This document shows positions 8,551 to 17,389 of a stretch of 64,000 bases of DNA, in pieces. Position 1 is the first letter of the stretch. Every line of letters starts with the position of its first letter. The notes beneath the pieces are model-generated. The model was not told the origin of the DNA and did not search any database. It worked only from the letters and a program-made list of their open reading frames with translations. The stretch lies in assembly GCA_937923405.1 (NCBI GenBank), contig CALDUY010000002.1, forward strand, positions 434,001-498,000. Reading direction: 5' to 3'. Made by a program: the position numbers and the translations under genes. Source of the stretch: an uncultured Gemmataceae bacterium (GTDB taxonomy: Bacteria; Planctomycetota; Planctomycetia; Gemmatales; Gemmataceae).

Positions 8551-10026
8551 ATGTCGCGACTGTTTGCCGTGTTTGTGCTGCTGGCCGTGCCGGCCTTGAC
8601 TCTGGCCGCACCGCTGGAGTTTCATCTCACTTTTGATGCCAAGGTTCGGCCCACTCCGTTTACTGGGCGCGTCTATGTCCTGCTCTTCCCCCAGGAGACC
8701 ACGGCGCTGGGCACCTGGCCGAACTGGTTCAACCCGCAACCCGGCTTCGCCAAGGACGTGGTCAACTGGAAGCCTGGCGAGAAGATGATTCTCGATCAAT
8801 CAGCTCTGAGTTATCCGGTTTCACTCGATAAAATCAAAGCCGCCACCTGGACGATTCAGGCCGTAATGGACGTGAACCCCAATCACATGCGGTTCACCAC
8901 AGCTCCAGGCAACATCTGGACCACGACCCGCCGGGAACTCGATCCCGCTACGACCGGTCCGGTGGAACTGAAGCTCGACCGCGTCTACGAGGAGCCATCG
9001 TTCAAGGAAACCGAGCGTGTCAAACTCGTAGACATCGAAAGCAAGCTGCTCAGCGATTTTCATCAGCGACCAACACGGATGCGGGCAGCGGTGATCCTGC
9101 CCGAATCGTATGCCAAGGGGCCGACCCGCCGTTTTCCCACGGTTTATGAGATCCCCGGATTCAGCGGTACGCATCGCCATGCCTTGCTGATGGGCACCGC
9201 AGGCACTAAGCGAGATGGGGTTGAGGTATTACACGTCATTTTAGATCCGAGTTGTCATCATGGGCATCATGTCTTCGCGGACTCGGCCAACAACGGCCCC
9301 GTCGGTCGAGCATTGATCGAGGAATTGATCCCCGCGATCGAGAGCAAGTTTCGCGCCATCGCTCAGCCAGCGGCTCGCTTGGTCACGGGGCACTCATCGG
9401 GCGGTTGGTCGAGTTTGTGGTTACAAGTGACCTATCCGGACTACTTCGGGGGCTGCTGGTCGACTGCGCCGGACCCCATTGATTTCCGCGACTTTCAGCG
9501 GATCAACATTTATCGACCGAGCGAGAACATGTTCACCGATCGCGACGGCCAAAAACGACCGATCGCGCGGCGCGGAGGTAAACCGATCTTGTGGTACAAG
9601 GACTTCTCCGACATGGAAGAGGTGATGGGGCATGGGGGGCAGTTAGCCTCGTTCGAGGCAGTGTTCAGCGAACGTGGTCGGGACGGCAAACCGCGCCGTT
9701 TGTGGAACCGCAAGACCGGTGAGATTGACGCTGAAGTGGCTCGCAGCTGGGAGAAGTACGACATTCGCCTGATTCTCGAACGCAACTGGGATAAACTCGG
9801 ACCTAAGCTTTCCGGGAAGGTGCATGTGTACATGGGCGATGTCGACACCTTCTATCTCGAAGGAGCGACACGGCTGCTGAAGGAGATGAACGAGCGGCTC
9901 AAGGGGGGCCTGATCGTTGAACTGTTTCCGGGCAAGGATCACGGTAGCTTAATGACTGGCGAGATGCGGCAACGGATCGCCCGAGAGATGGCCGCCTCTC
10001 TGAAAGCAGCTCGGATCGTCGAGTGA
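8551..10026 (+). CDS. Exported esterase-like alpha/beta hydrolase
   Basis: A 491-residue protein with a signal peptide (RLFAVFVLLAVPALTLAA) and a C-terminal alpha/beta hydrolase of the enterochelin-esterase/esterase D group. The nucleophile elbow is TGHSSGGWSSLW, and a late GKDHGSL probably carries the catalytic His. The first 170 residues form a separate beta-rich region. ATG at 8551 follows AGAAAGG by 7 bases; a TTG directly before it is in frame but less likely. Its last bases overlap the tyrA start by 4, so the two are co-translated, although no functional link to tyrosine synthesis is evident. The substrate is unknown. Confidence 0.82.
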   Translation: MSRLFAVFVLLAVPALTLAAPLEFHLTFDAKVRPTPFTGRVYVLLFPQETTALGTWPNWFNPQPGFAKDVVNWKPGEKMILDQSALSYPVSLDKIKAATWTIQAVMDVNPNHMRFTTAPGNIWTTTRRELDPATTGPVELKLDRVYEEPSFKETERVKLVDIESKLLSDFHQRPTRMRAAVILPESYAKGPTRRFPTVYEIPGFSGTHRHALLMGTAGTKRDGVEVLHVILDPSCHHGHHVFADSANNGPVGRALIEELIPAIESKFRAIAQPAARLVTGHSSGGWSSLWLQVTYPDYFGGCWSTAPDPIDFRDFQRINIYRPSENMFTDRDGQKRPIARRGGKPILWYKDFSDMEEVMGHGGQLASFEAVFSERGRDGKPRRLWNRKTGEIDAEVARSWEKYDIRLILERNWDKLGPKLSGKVHVYMGDVDTFYLEGATRLLKEMNERLKGGLIVELFPGKDHGSLMTGEMRQRIAREMAASLKAARIVE

Positions 10027-10865
10027 CTGCGCGGTTTCACATCCCGACGCTGTCTATCGTGGGCGTCGGTCTGCTGGGGGGGTCGATCGCTCTGGCCTGC
10101 CGCCAACGTGGTCTGGCGGACCGTATCCTCGGGTGTGATCGGCCCGAAGTGTTGACCCGCGCCCGTGAGCGTGGCATGCTCGATGACGCGACAACGGACT
10201 CGTGCTCGGCGATGACGCAGGCCTCGTTCGCCGTCTTCTGCACGCCGGTGGACACGTTGCCGGACGTGGTCGGTGGTTGTGCGTTCGCCTGTCGGCCCGG
10301 CACGCTTTTGACCGATGTCGGATCGACAAAGGCAGAAATAGCTCGTCGACTGGTCAATCGCTTGCCGCCTGGGGTCAGCTTCGTCGGCAGTCATCCGCTG
10401 GCTGGTTCCGAGAAGGCCGGACCGGACCACGCTCGAGCAGATCTGTTCGAGGGCAAACTTGTCGTCATCACCCCGGCAGGCGATCCTCCCGCGGCGGTTT
10501 CGACGGTGTCAGCGTTCTGGCAGGCCTTGGGCGCGCGTGTCGAAACGATGTCGCCGGAGCAGCACGACGAAGCATTGGCGATGACCAGCCATTTGCCCCA
10601 CCTGGTCGCCTCGGTTTTGGCCGGTGTATTGCCCCTGGAATGGAAGCACTTGACCGCGACCGGTTTTCGTGACACAACTCGCCTGGCGTCCGGCAGTCCC
10701 GAGCTGTGGCGGGCGATTTTTCAGTGCAATCAGCCGGCCTTGTTGACCGCCGCTGCCGAGTTTCGCGCTCATTTCGATCGCTTCCTCGATGCTCTGGCCC
10801 AAGGCGATGGCGAACGGTTACGCCTACTGCTGGAGCAGAGTAAGTACGTTCGCGACTCGTTGTGA
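10023..10865 (+). CDS. tyrA: Prephenate dehydrogenase
   Basis: A 280-residue NAD-dependent dehydrogenase that turns prephenate into 4-hydroxyphenylpyruvate for tyrosine synthesis. The Rossmann fold starts with VGVGLLGGSIALACRQRG. The catalytic-region motif GSHPLAGSEKAG contains the conserved His, and a helical C-terminal dimer domain follows (TSHLPHLVASVL; FRDTTRLASGSPELW). It begins with GTG overlapping the preceding stop. There is no chorismate mutase or ACT domain, so it is the monofunctional, probably not directly tyrosine-regulated form. Confidence 0.92.
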   Translation: MTARFHIPTLSIVGVGLLGGSIALACRQRGLADRILGCDRPEVLTRARERGMLDDATTDSCSAMTQASFAVFCTPVDTLPDVVGGCAFACRPGTLLTDVGSTKAEIARRLVNRLPPGVSFVGSHPLAGSEKAGPDHARADLFEGKLVVITPAGDPPAAVSTVSAFWQALGARVETMSPEQHDEALAMTSHLPHLVASVLAGVLPLEWKHLTATGFRDTTRLASGSPELWRAIFQCNQPALLTAAAEFRAHFDRFLDALAQGDGERLRLLLEQSKYVRDSL

Positions 10866-10879
10866 GAGAGGCTGAAATC

Positions 10880-11629
10880 ATGACCGACGCGCTCATCACG
10901 TTGACCACGGATTTCGGCACACGCTCGCCTTTCGTCGCCGCCATGAAGGGAGTGATCGTCTCTCTCGCTCCCCAGACGCGGATTCTCGACTTAAGCCATG
11001 AAATTCCACCATACGACCTCCGCCATATCGCGTTTTTTCTTGCTGAGTCGTTGCCGTTGTTTCCCCCTGGGACGATCCATGTGGTCGTGGTCGATCCCGA
11101 GGTGGGCAGCTCACGCGATGCCTTGTACGTCGAAGTCGCCGGTCAGCGCTTGCTTCTCCCGGACAACGGGTGCTGGACGCGATTGGGCGAACCAACCGTC
11201 GTGCGGCGGCTGAGCGAACGTCGCTATTGGCGCGACACGCTCAGTAGCACGTTCCACGGTCGCGACGTGTTTGCGCCTGTGGCCGCGCATCTGAGCCGAG
11301 GAGTGGATCCCGCTGAGCTGGGACCGCAGGTCACGACCTGGCGAAAGCTAGACTGGCCGGAGCCGAAGGGCGATTTGGGCGAGATCGTCTTCGTCGATCA
11401 TTTCGGCAATTTGATTTCCAATCTGCGCGGCGATCGAGTAAGCTCCGGTTGGAGGTTGGCTCGCCTGGGAGACACACTGGCCCCGCGTGTGCGTACCTAC
11501 AGTGATGCCGCGCCAGGCCAGTTGGTCGCGCTAGTGTCGTCCAGCGGGTTCGTGGAGGTCGCCGAAGTGCAAGGCAATGCCGCGGCGCGATTGCAGCTTG
11601 GCGTCGGCGCTGCTCTCCGGGTCGAGTGA
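10880..11629 (+). CDS. SAM hydroxide adenosyltransferase (DUF62 family)
   Basis: A 249-residue member of the fluorinase/chlorinase/duf62 superfamily. Ordinary members use water or hydroxide to split S-adenosylmethionine into adenosine and methionine. Seen: ITLTTDFGTRSPFVAAMKGV at the N-terminus, then LDLSHEIPPYD, the VVVVDPEVGSSRDAL segment with its conserved Asp, and a second domain starting near FVDHFGNLISNL. ATG at 10880 is preceded by GAGAGAGG. It sits 14 bases after tyrA and its stop lies at the beginning of the archease frame, so it belongs to the same run. The halogenase-specific loop cannot be judged by eye; hydroxide transfer is the default call. Confidence 0.88.
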   Translation: MTDALITLTTDFGTRSPFVAAMKGVIVSLAPQTRILDLSHEIPPYDLRHIAFFLAESLPLFPPGTIHVVVVDPEVGSSRDALYVEVAGQRLLLPDNGCWTRLGEPTVVRRLSERRYWRDTLSSTFHGRDVFAPVAAHLSRGVDPAELGPQVTTWRKLDWPEPKGDLGEIVFVDHFGNLISNLRGDRVSSGWRLARLGDTLAPRVRTYSDAAPGQLVALVSSSGFVEVAEVQGNAAARLQLGVGAALRVE

Positions 11630-11715
11630 TCGACGCTGAGATAGCCGCGAACCCCGAGCGAGTCGTTGGTGTCTGCCCCTATCGAAGAGTCGCTGCGCTT
11701 GATAACATTCTGGGT

Positions 11716-12126
11716 ATGCACGAACAGTTTGACCACACTGCTGACCTGGGGTTGCGTATCCGTGCGGCGGAGCTGGAGACGCTCTTCGCCGAGGCTGGCG
11801 AGGCGCTGACAGCGGCTCTCGTTGAGAATCCTCAGACGATCGCGGCAACGACCGAACTACGAATCGAGCTACCGCCCGACGATCGGGAGTATCTCTTGTT
11901 CGACTGGCTGAAACAACTGCTCTATCACTTTGAAACCGAGCGGTTAATTTGTTCGCGCTTCGAGGTAAAACTCGACGAGCAGGGGTTGCATGGTCGAGCC
12001 TGGGGAGAGACGTTCGACGAGTCGCGTCATCAGCCAGCTCACGAGGTGAAGGCGATCACTTATCATGAACTGAAACTCGAACCGACTGACACGGGCTGGC
12101 TAGCCGAGGTTATTGTTGATATTTAA
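11716..12126 (+). CDS. Archease (RtcB activator)
   Basis: A 136-residue archease, the small protein that speeds guanylation of the RNA ligase RtcB and allows repeated turnover. The family opening EQFDHTADLGLRIRA is clear, as is the end AITYHELKLEPTDTGW. Start at ATG 11716 gives the usual family length; a longer frame from a GTG at 11626, overlapping the previous stop, would add 30 residues with no family match, but cannot be excluded because it would restore translational coupling. rtcB follows 16 bases after the stop, the standard archease-RtcB pairing. Confidence 0.9.
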   Translation: MHEQFDHTADLGLRIRAAELETLFAEAGEALTAALVENPQTIAATTELRIELPPDDREYLLFDWLKQLLYHFETERLICSRFEVKLDEQGLHGRAWGETFDESRHQPAHEVKAITYHELKLEPTDTGWLAEVIVDI

Positions 12127-12142
12127 GAAGGGAAAAATCATA

Positions 12143-13606
12143 ATGTCCAAGGATGCCTACCACGGCCCGTTGGAACAGATCGACTCATGCTGCTGGCGGA
12201 TACCCAAAAGCTATCGGCCCGGCATGCGGGTCGATGGATTGATCTACGCCAACCGCCAAATTCTTAAGCATCTGGTTCAGGATCAGGCTCCCGAGCAGGT
12301 GGCCAATGTGGCTCATCTGCCCGGCATTCAACTGGCCAGTCTGGCTATGCCCGATATTCACTGGGGTTATGGCTTCTGTATCGGTGGCGTCGCGGCCACC
12401 GACCCGGAAGAGGGCGGCGTCATCTCGCCCGGTGGCGTCGGCTACGACATCAACTGCGGCGTGCGTCTGGTGCGTTCCAACCTTTTCTATCGTGAAGTTA
12501 AGCACCATCTGCGCCAACTGGTCGAGGAACTGTTTCGTGCAGTTCCGACTGGAGTAGGCAAGTCCGGTAAATATCGCTTCGAGGGCAAGGAACTCGATCG
12601 CCTCATGGGCGAAGGCGTCGGCTATCTCGTCGGACGCGGACTGGCGACGGTCAACGATCTGGCGATGACCGAGGCTGAGGGCAAACTCGATGGTGCTGAT
12701 CCGTCGTTGGTCAGTGACGAGGCCAAACGGCGCGGCGCGGATCAATGCGGCACCCTCGGATCGGGCAACCACTTTCTGGAAGTGCAAGTGGTCGATCACA
12801 TCTTCGACGAGGAAGCGGCTCAGGTGATGGGGCTGGAAAAGGACATGGTTTGCGTGATGATCCATTCCGGCTCACGCGGCTTGGGGTATCAGGTCTGCGA
12901 CGACGCCCTAGCTGCATTTCGCAAAGTGCCGGAAAAGTACGGCATCGCTTTGCCAGATCGCCAGCTGGCTTGCGCGCCGGCGCTCAGCCCCGAGGGGCAA
13001 CGCTACATCGCGGCGATGCGAGCGGCGGCCAACTTCGCCTGGTGCAATCGCCAGCTGTTAATGATGCAAGCCCGCGAGGTGTTCGCGCGAGTTTTTGGGC
13101 GATCGTGGCAAGAGTTGCAAATGAATTTGATCTACGATGTCTGCCATAATATCGCCAAGCTGGAAGAACACTCGGTTCACGAGCGGCGCAAGAAAGTCTG
13201 GGTGCATCGCAAGGGAGCCACCCGAGCCTTCCCGGCGGGACATCCCGAGGTTCCGGACCTCTACCGAGGCATTGGACAGCCGGTCATCATCCCCGGCGAT
13301 ATGGGGCGAGCTAGCTGGGTGCTGGTCGGTCAACCTGGCAGCATGGAAAAGACGTTCGGCACCACCTGCCACGGTGCGGGCCGCGTCATGAGCCGCACTG
13401 CTGCCATCCGAGCCACAGGCAGCCGTCGCATCGACAAAGAACTGGAGTCACAGGGTGTCATTGCTCGGGCCCAGAGTCGCAAGGGCCTCGCCGAGGAACA
13501 ACCGATGGCCTACAAGAATGTCGATGAGGTGGTGTCCGTCGTCGATGAGGCCAACCTGTCGAAAAAGGTGGCGCGGATGCGACCGATTGGGGTCATCAAA
13601 GGATAA
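12143..13606 (+). CDS. rtcB: RNA-splicing ligase RtcB
   Basis: A 487-residue RtcB, the GTP- and Mn-dependent ligase joining 2',3'-cyclic phosphate (or 3'-phosphate) and 5'-OH RNA ends in tRNA splicing or repair. Metal and nucleotide motifs are complete: GGVGYDINCGVRL (metal-binding Asp and Cys), GTLGSGNHFLEVQ, HSGSRGLGYQ, HRKGATRAFPAG, and GTTCHGAGR carrying the His that receives GMP. ATG 12143 follows AAGAAGGGA; a start further upstream would overlap the archease gene. A hairpin with a terminator-like tail follows at 13620. Confidence 0.94.
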   Translation: MSKDAYHGPLEQIDSCCWRIPKSYRPGMRVDGLIYANRQILKHLVQDQAPEQVANVAHLPGIQLASLAMPDIHWGYGFCIGGVAATDPEEGGVISPGGVGYDINCGVRLVRSNLFYREVKHHLRQLVEELFRAVPTGVGKSGKYRFEGKELDRLMGEGVGYLVGRGLATVNDLAMTEAEGKLDGADPSLVSDEAKRRGADQCGTLGSGNHFLEVQVVDHIFDEEAAQVMGLEKDMVCVMIHSGSRGLGYQVCDDALAAFRKVPEKYGIALPDRQLACAPALSPEGQRYIAAMRAAANFAWCNRQLLMMQAREVFARVFGRSWQELQMNLIYDVCHNIAKLEEHSVHERRKKVWVHRKGATRAFPAGHPEVPDLYRGIGQPVIIPGDMGRASWVLVGQPGSMEKTFGTTCHGAGRVMSRTAAIRATGSRRIDKELESQGVIARAQSRKGLAEEQPMAYKNVDEVVSVVDEANLSKKVARMRPIGVIKG

Positions 13607-13619
13607 TGTGGAGAGGAAA

Positions 13620-13660
13620 ACTCTGCCGCAAGGCACGCCTGCTGTGCGGCAGAGTCTTTA
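13620..13660. terminator. Bidirectional intrinsic terminator
   Basis: ACTCTGCCGC (13620-13629) pairs perfectly with GCGGCAGAGT (13646-13655). On the plus strand CTTTAT follows; on the minus strand TTTTCCTCTCC follows. It lies 13 bases after rtcB and 20 bases after the stop of the converging thioredoxin-like gene, so it can serve both. Confidence 0.75.
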
Positions 13661-13675
13661 TCGAACCGTGGACGG

Positions 13676-14323
13676 TTATTTGGTCGTAGCCAGCTTTTGT
13701 ACTAAGGGCAGGACGTTGGCCTCGTAGGTAAACTGGTTGTCGGGATCGTCGAAGGAGAACTTGGCCGCCTGTTTGCCGTCACGATCGTAGACGAAAACAG
13801 CGGGGATGCCGTTCAGATCCCATTTCTCCTGCCAAACCGTGTTGGGATCCTCGAGGCGGTAGTTGGCGAATTTCGCTCCTGACTTTTGCAAGAATGCCAG
13901 AGCCGCGGCATGCTGTTCGGGTTCATCGACCGACACGGAGATGCAAACCACGCCTTTGTCGTGCATGGTCTCGTGAATCTTTACCAGATGCGGGAACTCC
14001 TTTTTGCAGGGCACACAGAAGTTCGCCCAGATGTCGACCACCACGACTTTGCCTTTGTGTGCTTCGATGGCTTTGCTCAGGTCGTCGAATTTGATGTTCT
14101 TCAACTCGACTCCAGCGACTGTCGCCTTGGAGGACTCACAGCAGGCGGCTTCCTCGGCGGTCGTCTTCGGACATTTACTACAGCAACTCTCTTCGTTCGC
14201 GGTGACCGCGCAATCCTCGGGGGGGGCTTCCGGAGTAGCGCAACTGCCGCACTTGGTACCACCGGTCGGAATGCAACCGGTCAACGCCAGCAGGGCAAAC
14301 GGAATGAGCAGACGAGCCAACAT
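13676..14323 (-). CDS. Cys-rich thioredoxin-like lipoprotein (TlpA family)
   Basis: A 215-residue exported lipoprotein: signal peptide ending LLALTGC, with the lipidated Cys near residue 17. Residues 24-63 hold many cysteines, including CGSC and two CC pairs. A thioredoxin fold follows, with the redox motif ANFCVPCKKEF and cis-Pro region GIPAVFVYDRDG. It probably reduces or exchanges disulfides, or delivers electrons to cytochromes, on the outer face of the membrane. AAGGAG sits 6 bases before the ATG. It lies just downstream of another redoxin and a cytochrome on the same strand, each with its own ribosome-binding site. The Cys-rich linker could bind a metal, which is inference. Confidence 0.85.
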   Translation of the reverse strand: MLARLLIPFALLALTGCIPTGGTKCGSCATPEAPPEDCAVTANEESCCSKCPKTTAEEAACCESSKATVAGVELKNIKFDDLSKAIEAHKGKVVVVDIWANFCVPCKKEFPHLVKIHETMHDKGVVCISVSVDEPEQHAAALAFLQKSGAKFANYRLEDPNTVWQEKWDLNGIPAVFVYDRDGKQAAKFSFDDPDNQFTYEANVLPLVQKLATTK

Positions 14324-14375
14324 GAGGTCTCCTTGGTTTGGACAGGTGTAAAGACAAGTGGGGTATCTAAAGTGT

Positions 14376-14410
14376 ACCGCGAAGACCAGCCTGTCGCCAG
14401 TCTTCGCGGT
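14376..14410 (-). terminator. Hairpin after the redoxin gene
   Basis: Perfect 11-bp arms, ACCGCGAAGAC and GTCTTCGCGGT, with a 13-base loop lie 25 bases beyond the redoxin stop. The minus-strand tail is ACACTTTAG, a weak U-tract, so termination may be partial. Confidence 0.5.
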
Positions 14411-14435
14411 AGAAAGTCAGAGATTAGGATACAGG

Positions 14436-15050
14436 TTAGCGGTTGTACTGCACGCCACAGCCGACCGGACGAGTCTCTTCGGTCGGTACAGGCTTGCCGG
14501 CGAGCAGCGCGTCGATCGCTTCTTCGAGATATTTTTTCTTAACGGCGCTGGGCTTCTGGTTGTCGTCCATCGCGCCCATGTAGGCGATCTTGCGTTCCTT
14601 GTTGATCACGAAGAACTCAGGAGTACGAGTCGCTCCGAGGTCGCGGCCAATCTTCTGTGATTCATCGTAGGCGTAGGGGAAGTTGAACCCCTTGGTCTTG
14701 GCCCGTTCCACCATCTTGTCCAGCTTGTCGGCGTCGCTGGTGTTGACATTGATGGCTACGACAGCCACCCGGCTGTCTGGCGCGGAAGCGTACTTCTTGG
14801 TCAACTCGATGATCCGATCTTCATAGGCCACCGCTACTGGGCAATGGTTGCAGGTGATGGCAATGACGATCACATCCTTATCCTTCAGGTCGTTGAAGGA
14901 GATTTTCTTGTTGTCGGCAGTCGGCAAATCGGAGAAGACCGGAGCCGGATCACCGATCGACAGCTTCTTGTTGTACTTGCCTGCTTCAGCCGGAGTCGCA
15001 ACCAGTGCCAAAGTCAACAGACCGGCCAGCAACATCGTGGTTCGGAACAT
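14436..15050 (-). CDS. Exported redoxin (AhpC/TSA-like) with CxxC
   Basis: A 204-residue protein with a cleavable signal peptide (LLAGLLTLALVATPAEA). The thioredoxin fold runs from about residue 30: GDPAPVFSDLPTADNKK, then the active site ITCNHCPVAVAYEDRI, a form common in small planctomycete redoxins, and TRTPEFFVINKERK with the cis-Pro. It ends with a short Cys-containing tail (RPVGCGVQYNR). It probably works in thiol redox chemistry outside the cytoplasm. AAGGAG precedes the ATG. It lies between the cytochrome upstream and the lipoprotein downstream. Confidence 0.87.
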   Translation of the reverse strand: MFRTTMLLAGLLTLALVATPAEAGKYNKKLSIGDPAPVFSDLPTADNKKISFNDLKDKDVIVIAITCNHCPVAVAYEDRIIELTKKYASAPDSRVAVVAINVNTSDADKLDKMVERAKTKGFNFPYAYDESQKIGRDLGATRTPEFFVINKERKIAYMGAMDDNQKPSAVKKKYLEEAIDALLAGKPVPTEETRPVGCGVQYNR

Positions 15051-15149
15051 GCAACATCTCCTTGGTGTGGAAGCATTGAAACATTGAGAGAACTATCCTG
15101 TCATTCCCACAACAACAGACGCTCTCTCGTACCTCGCTATTCACTCTGT

Positions 15150-16958
15150 TCACAAGGATCGTAGGTAGGCGATCAGGTCCGCTAGCTCTTGCTCGGTCAG
15201 TTCTCCTTTACGAGTGATCTTTTCCGGGGCGTGTGGACCGCGGAGCAATGCCTCGAGGCTTTTTGCTCGTCCATCGTGCAGAAATAACACGCGACGGTGG
15301 ACTCCTTTTAGCGTGGGCGGATTGTAACCGACAAAGGCATCACGCCGATCATTGGTGCCAACGTTGTGGATCTTGTTATCGGTGAAATGTGGGGCCGGAT
15401 GGCAACGCACGCAGCCGGCCTTCTCACTGACAAACACTTTCTCACCTCGGGCCGCTTGCTCATCGAGCCGACCTTCTCGATCGCGATGATACGAACTGGG
15501 CACCGACCGTACCGTTTCCAGGTACGCTCGCACGGCAGCCACATCCTCTTCAGTAGGAGTCTTCTTGCCGATGAGCGTGTCTGTCAGTGACTTGCGAATC
15601 GCCTGGTCGAGTTGCTTCTCATTGCCATGCCAGAACCACGGTCCGGTCTCGCTGAGCGACTCCAGCGGCAAAATAGTTTTGAAATTGCCGAATCGGCCAT
15701 CGTTGCGAGTATCCATCGCCTGGGCGTTCGGCCCGGCCTCGAAGTGACAGCTGTGACAGCTGTACCACTGATCGTGCGAGCGTTTGGCATCGAAAAAGAT
15801 CGTCTCCCCCCGACGGGCCAGCGAGGGTTGCTCGGGACCGCCCAGATGAATTTCCCGAGTCAGCTTTGCGGTCTGAATATCTACTAATTGGATCGAGTTA
15901 CGCAGGTAATTGGCGATGCAAACGTGCTTGCCGTCCTTGAGGAACCGCACGGTGGTGGGACGCCCTCCCAACGGGATGCGATAGAAGCGGTCGCGGTCAG
16001 CGAGCAACTTCTCGTCGATATGGTCTCCCGGACCGCCGTAGTCCTGAAAGGGCAGTCCTGGCAGACGATAGACCAATAATTCTTGCGTGCCTGAGGCCGT
16101 GCAGACTAAATACGACTCATCAGGATTGATCGCCAGGCCGTATGGATCGCCCACGGCCATTCCGCGGGGATCTAGCGCGATCGCTTCCCGTCGAGCATGA
16201 CGATCGAGCCGCACTCGGGCGATGCGGCTGGCCAGCACCCAACCTCGTTCGATATTCTGTTCGGTAATCGGATTGTGGCCATAGGAAATCCAGGGAAAGT
16301 AGACGTAGACCCCGTCTCGACTGACTTGCATCTGACCGAGATTCAAGCCCATGAAGTCTTCGTGGAACAGCTGCTTTCGCGTGGCCGTATCCACGACGCT
16401 GACGCCGCCGTCCCCAGACGCCGCCACGGCCAAGCGTGAGCCGTTCGGGGAGAGTGCAAGAAACCTTGGCCAGCGACCGGTGGCAATCCGGACCACTTGC
16501 TTGCGTTCGGCGAGATCGACGACAGCAACGCCACTGCCTGCGGCCAAGGCAACGTAGGCCAGCTTGCCATCCGGCGAAACGGCGATGGCGCGCGGCTCGA
16601 AGCCCAAATGCACCGCTCCCGTTTTCCGCAGCGTCGTTCCGTCACGTTGCAAAAACACCAATTCCCCGCAGTAAGTCGCGCTGACCAGAACGGTTCGTTC
16701 GTCGGGAGTCAAAGCTATCGCCATCGGACGCTCGCCGCAGGGCACCTCGGCTAGCACCTGGCCTGCGACAAGATCGACAAGCGATACCGTGTTTGCCGTT
16801 TGATTCGCGGTTAAAAGCCACTTTTCATCTCTGGTAACGACGAAATCGATCGGTGAACGATCGGCAACTGGTTGTGGTGGTGGGACTGCTGCTCGTGGCG
16901 AGTGCGACCAGCAGAAGAATGGAACTGCTAACAAGAAAAAAACTAACAAGCGAGCCAT
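15150..16958 (-). CDS. Beta-propeller/cytochrome c protein
   Basis: A 602-residue exported protein. After a signal peptide come YVTN-like beta-propeller blades (about residues 35-380; for example RPMAIALTPDERTVLVSATY). Two c-type heme sites follow, CHSCH near residue 405 and CVRCH near residue 520, the latter in the GEKVFVSEKAGCVRCH context of di-heme cytochrome c peroxidase-like domains (also FTDNKIHNVGT). It ends GELTEQELADLIAYLRSL, a usual cytochrome c end. It likely carries or receives electrons in the periplasm. AGGAG sits before the ATG. No partner dehydrogenase is adjacent, but two redoxins follow on the same strand. Confidence 0.87.
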   Translation of the reverse strand: MARLLVFFLLAVPFFCWSHSPRAAVPPPQPVADRSPIDFVVTRDEKWLLTANQTANTVSLVDLVAGQVLAEVPCGERPMAIALTPDERTVLVSATYCGELVFLQRDGTTLRKTGAVHLGFEPRAIAVSPDGKLAYVALAAGSGVAVVDLAERKQVVRIATGRWPRFLALSPNGSRLAVAASGDGGVSVVDTATRKQLFHEDFMGLNLGQMQVSRDGVYVYFPWISYGHNPITEQNIERGWVLASRIARVRLDRHARREAIALDPRGMAVGDPYGLAINPDESYLVCTASGTQELLVYRLPGLPFQDYGGPGDHIDEKLLADRDRFYRIPLGGRPTTVRFLKDGKHVCIANYLRNSIQLVDIQTAKLTREIHLGGPEQPSLARRGETIFFDAKRSHDQWYSCHSCHFEAGPNAQAMDTRNDGRFGNFKTILPLESLSETGPWFWHGNEKQLDQAIRKSLTDTLIGKKTPTEEDVAAVRAYLETVRSVPSSYHRDREGRLDEQAARGEKVFVSEKAGCVRCHPAPHFTDNKIHNVGTNDRRDAFVGYNPPTLKGVHRRVLFLHDGRAKSLEALLRGPHAPEKITRKGELTEQELADLIAYLRSL

Positions 16959-17049
16959 GCGAGGACTCCTGGCAGGGAGCGGTACCTCACTAGTAATACG
17001 TTAGGAGCGGTCGTTAAAATCGGCAACGTAGCAGGAACGGTTCGTGGGA

Positions 17050-17089
17050 GAGAAAACAGGAAGCGGCCCGAAGCGGGAATCCGGGCCGC
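17050..17089 (-). terminator. Intrinsic terminator of the zinc-ribbon gene
   Basis: GCGGCCCG (17063-17070) pairs with CGGGCCGC (17082-17089) around a GC-rich loop. Reading the minus strand, the stem is followed by TTCCTGTTTTCTCTC, a fair U-tract. It lies 43 bases after the stop at 17132 and before the cytochrome gene. Confidence 0.62.
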
Positions 17090-17131
17090 ACTGGGTCTGC
17101 GATGGAAGTGGAAGAGGGTCGGTGGAGGCAC

Positions 17132-17389
17132 TCACCAACTACCAAGGACTTCCATCGTCAGCCGGCCAAGGCTTTGCTCGTTGACTGAGACCGGAGTGCC
17201 ACATTCACTACAGCGGATATTGCCGCAAGCGAACATGCTGGCGAAGATCATGTCCTCGAACGTCTCGCCATCGCCCAGAGCGTACCATGGTCCTTCTTCG
17301 GCCATGCGATCGAGAACTTGGCTCGCCGGGGTCTCGGGGGCGGCGACAAAAGACGTGTCACAGTGTGGGCAGTAGAGTTCGACCTGCAT
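17132..17389 (-). CDS. Small zinc-ribbon-like protein
   Basis: An 85-residue protein of unknown function. Start at 17389 is supported by a full AGGAGG site. Cysteine pairs CPHC near the N-terminus (residues 7-10) and CGNIRCSEC near residues 58-66 suggest one or two zinc-binding knuckles. The segment between is acidic (GDGETFEDMIF). It has its own terminator. No functional neighbour is evident; it diverges from recG across 459 bases. It could be a nucleic-acid or protein adaptor, but nothing in the sequence decides this. Confidence 0.72.
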   Translation of the reverse strand: MQVELYCPHCDTSFVAAPETPASQVLDRMAEEGPWYALGDGETFEDMIFASMFACGNIRCSECGTPVSVNEQSLGRLTMEVLGSW

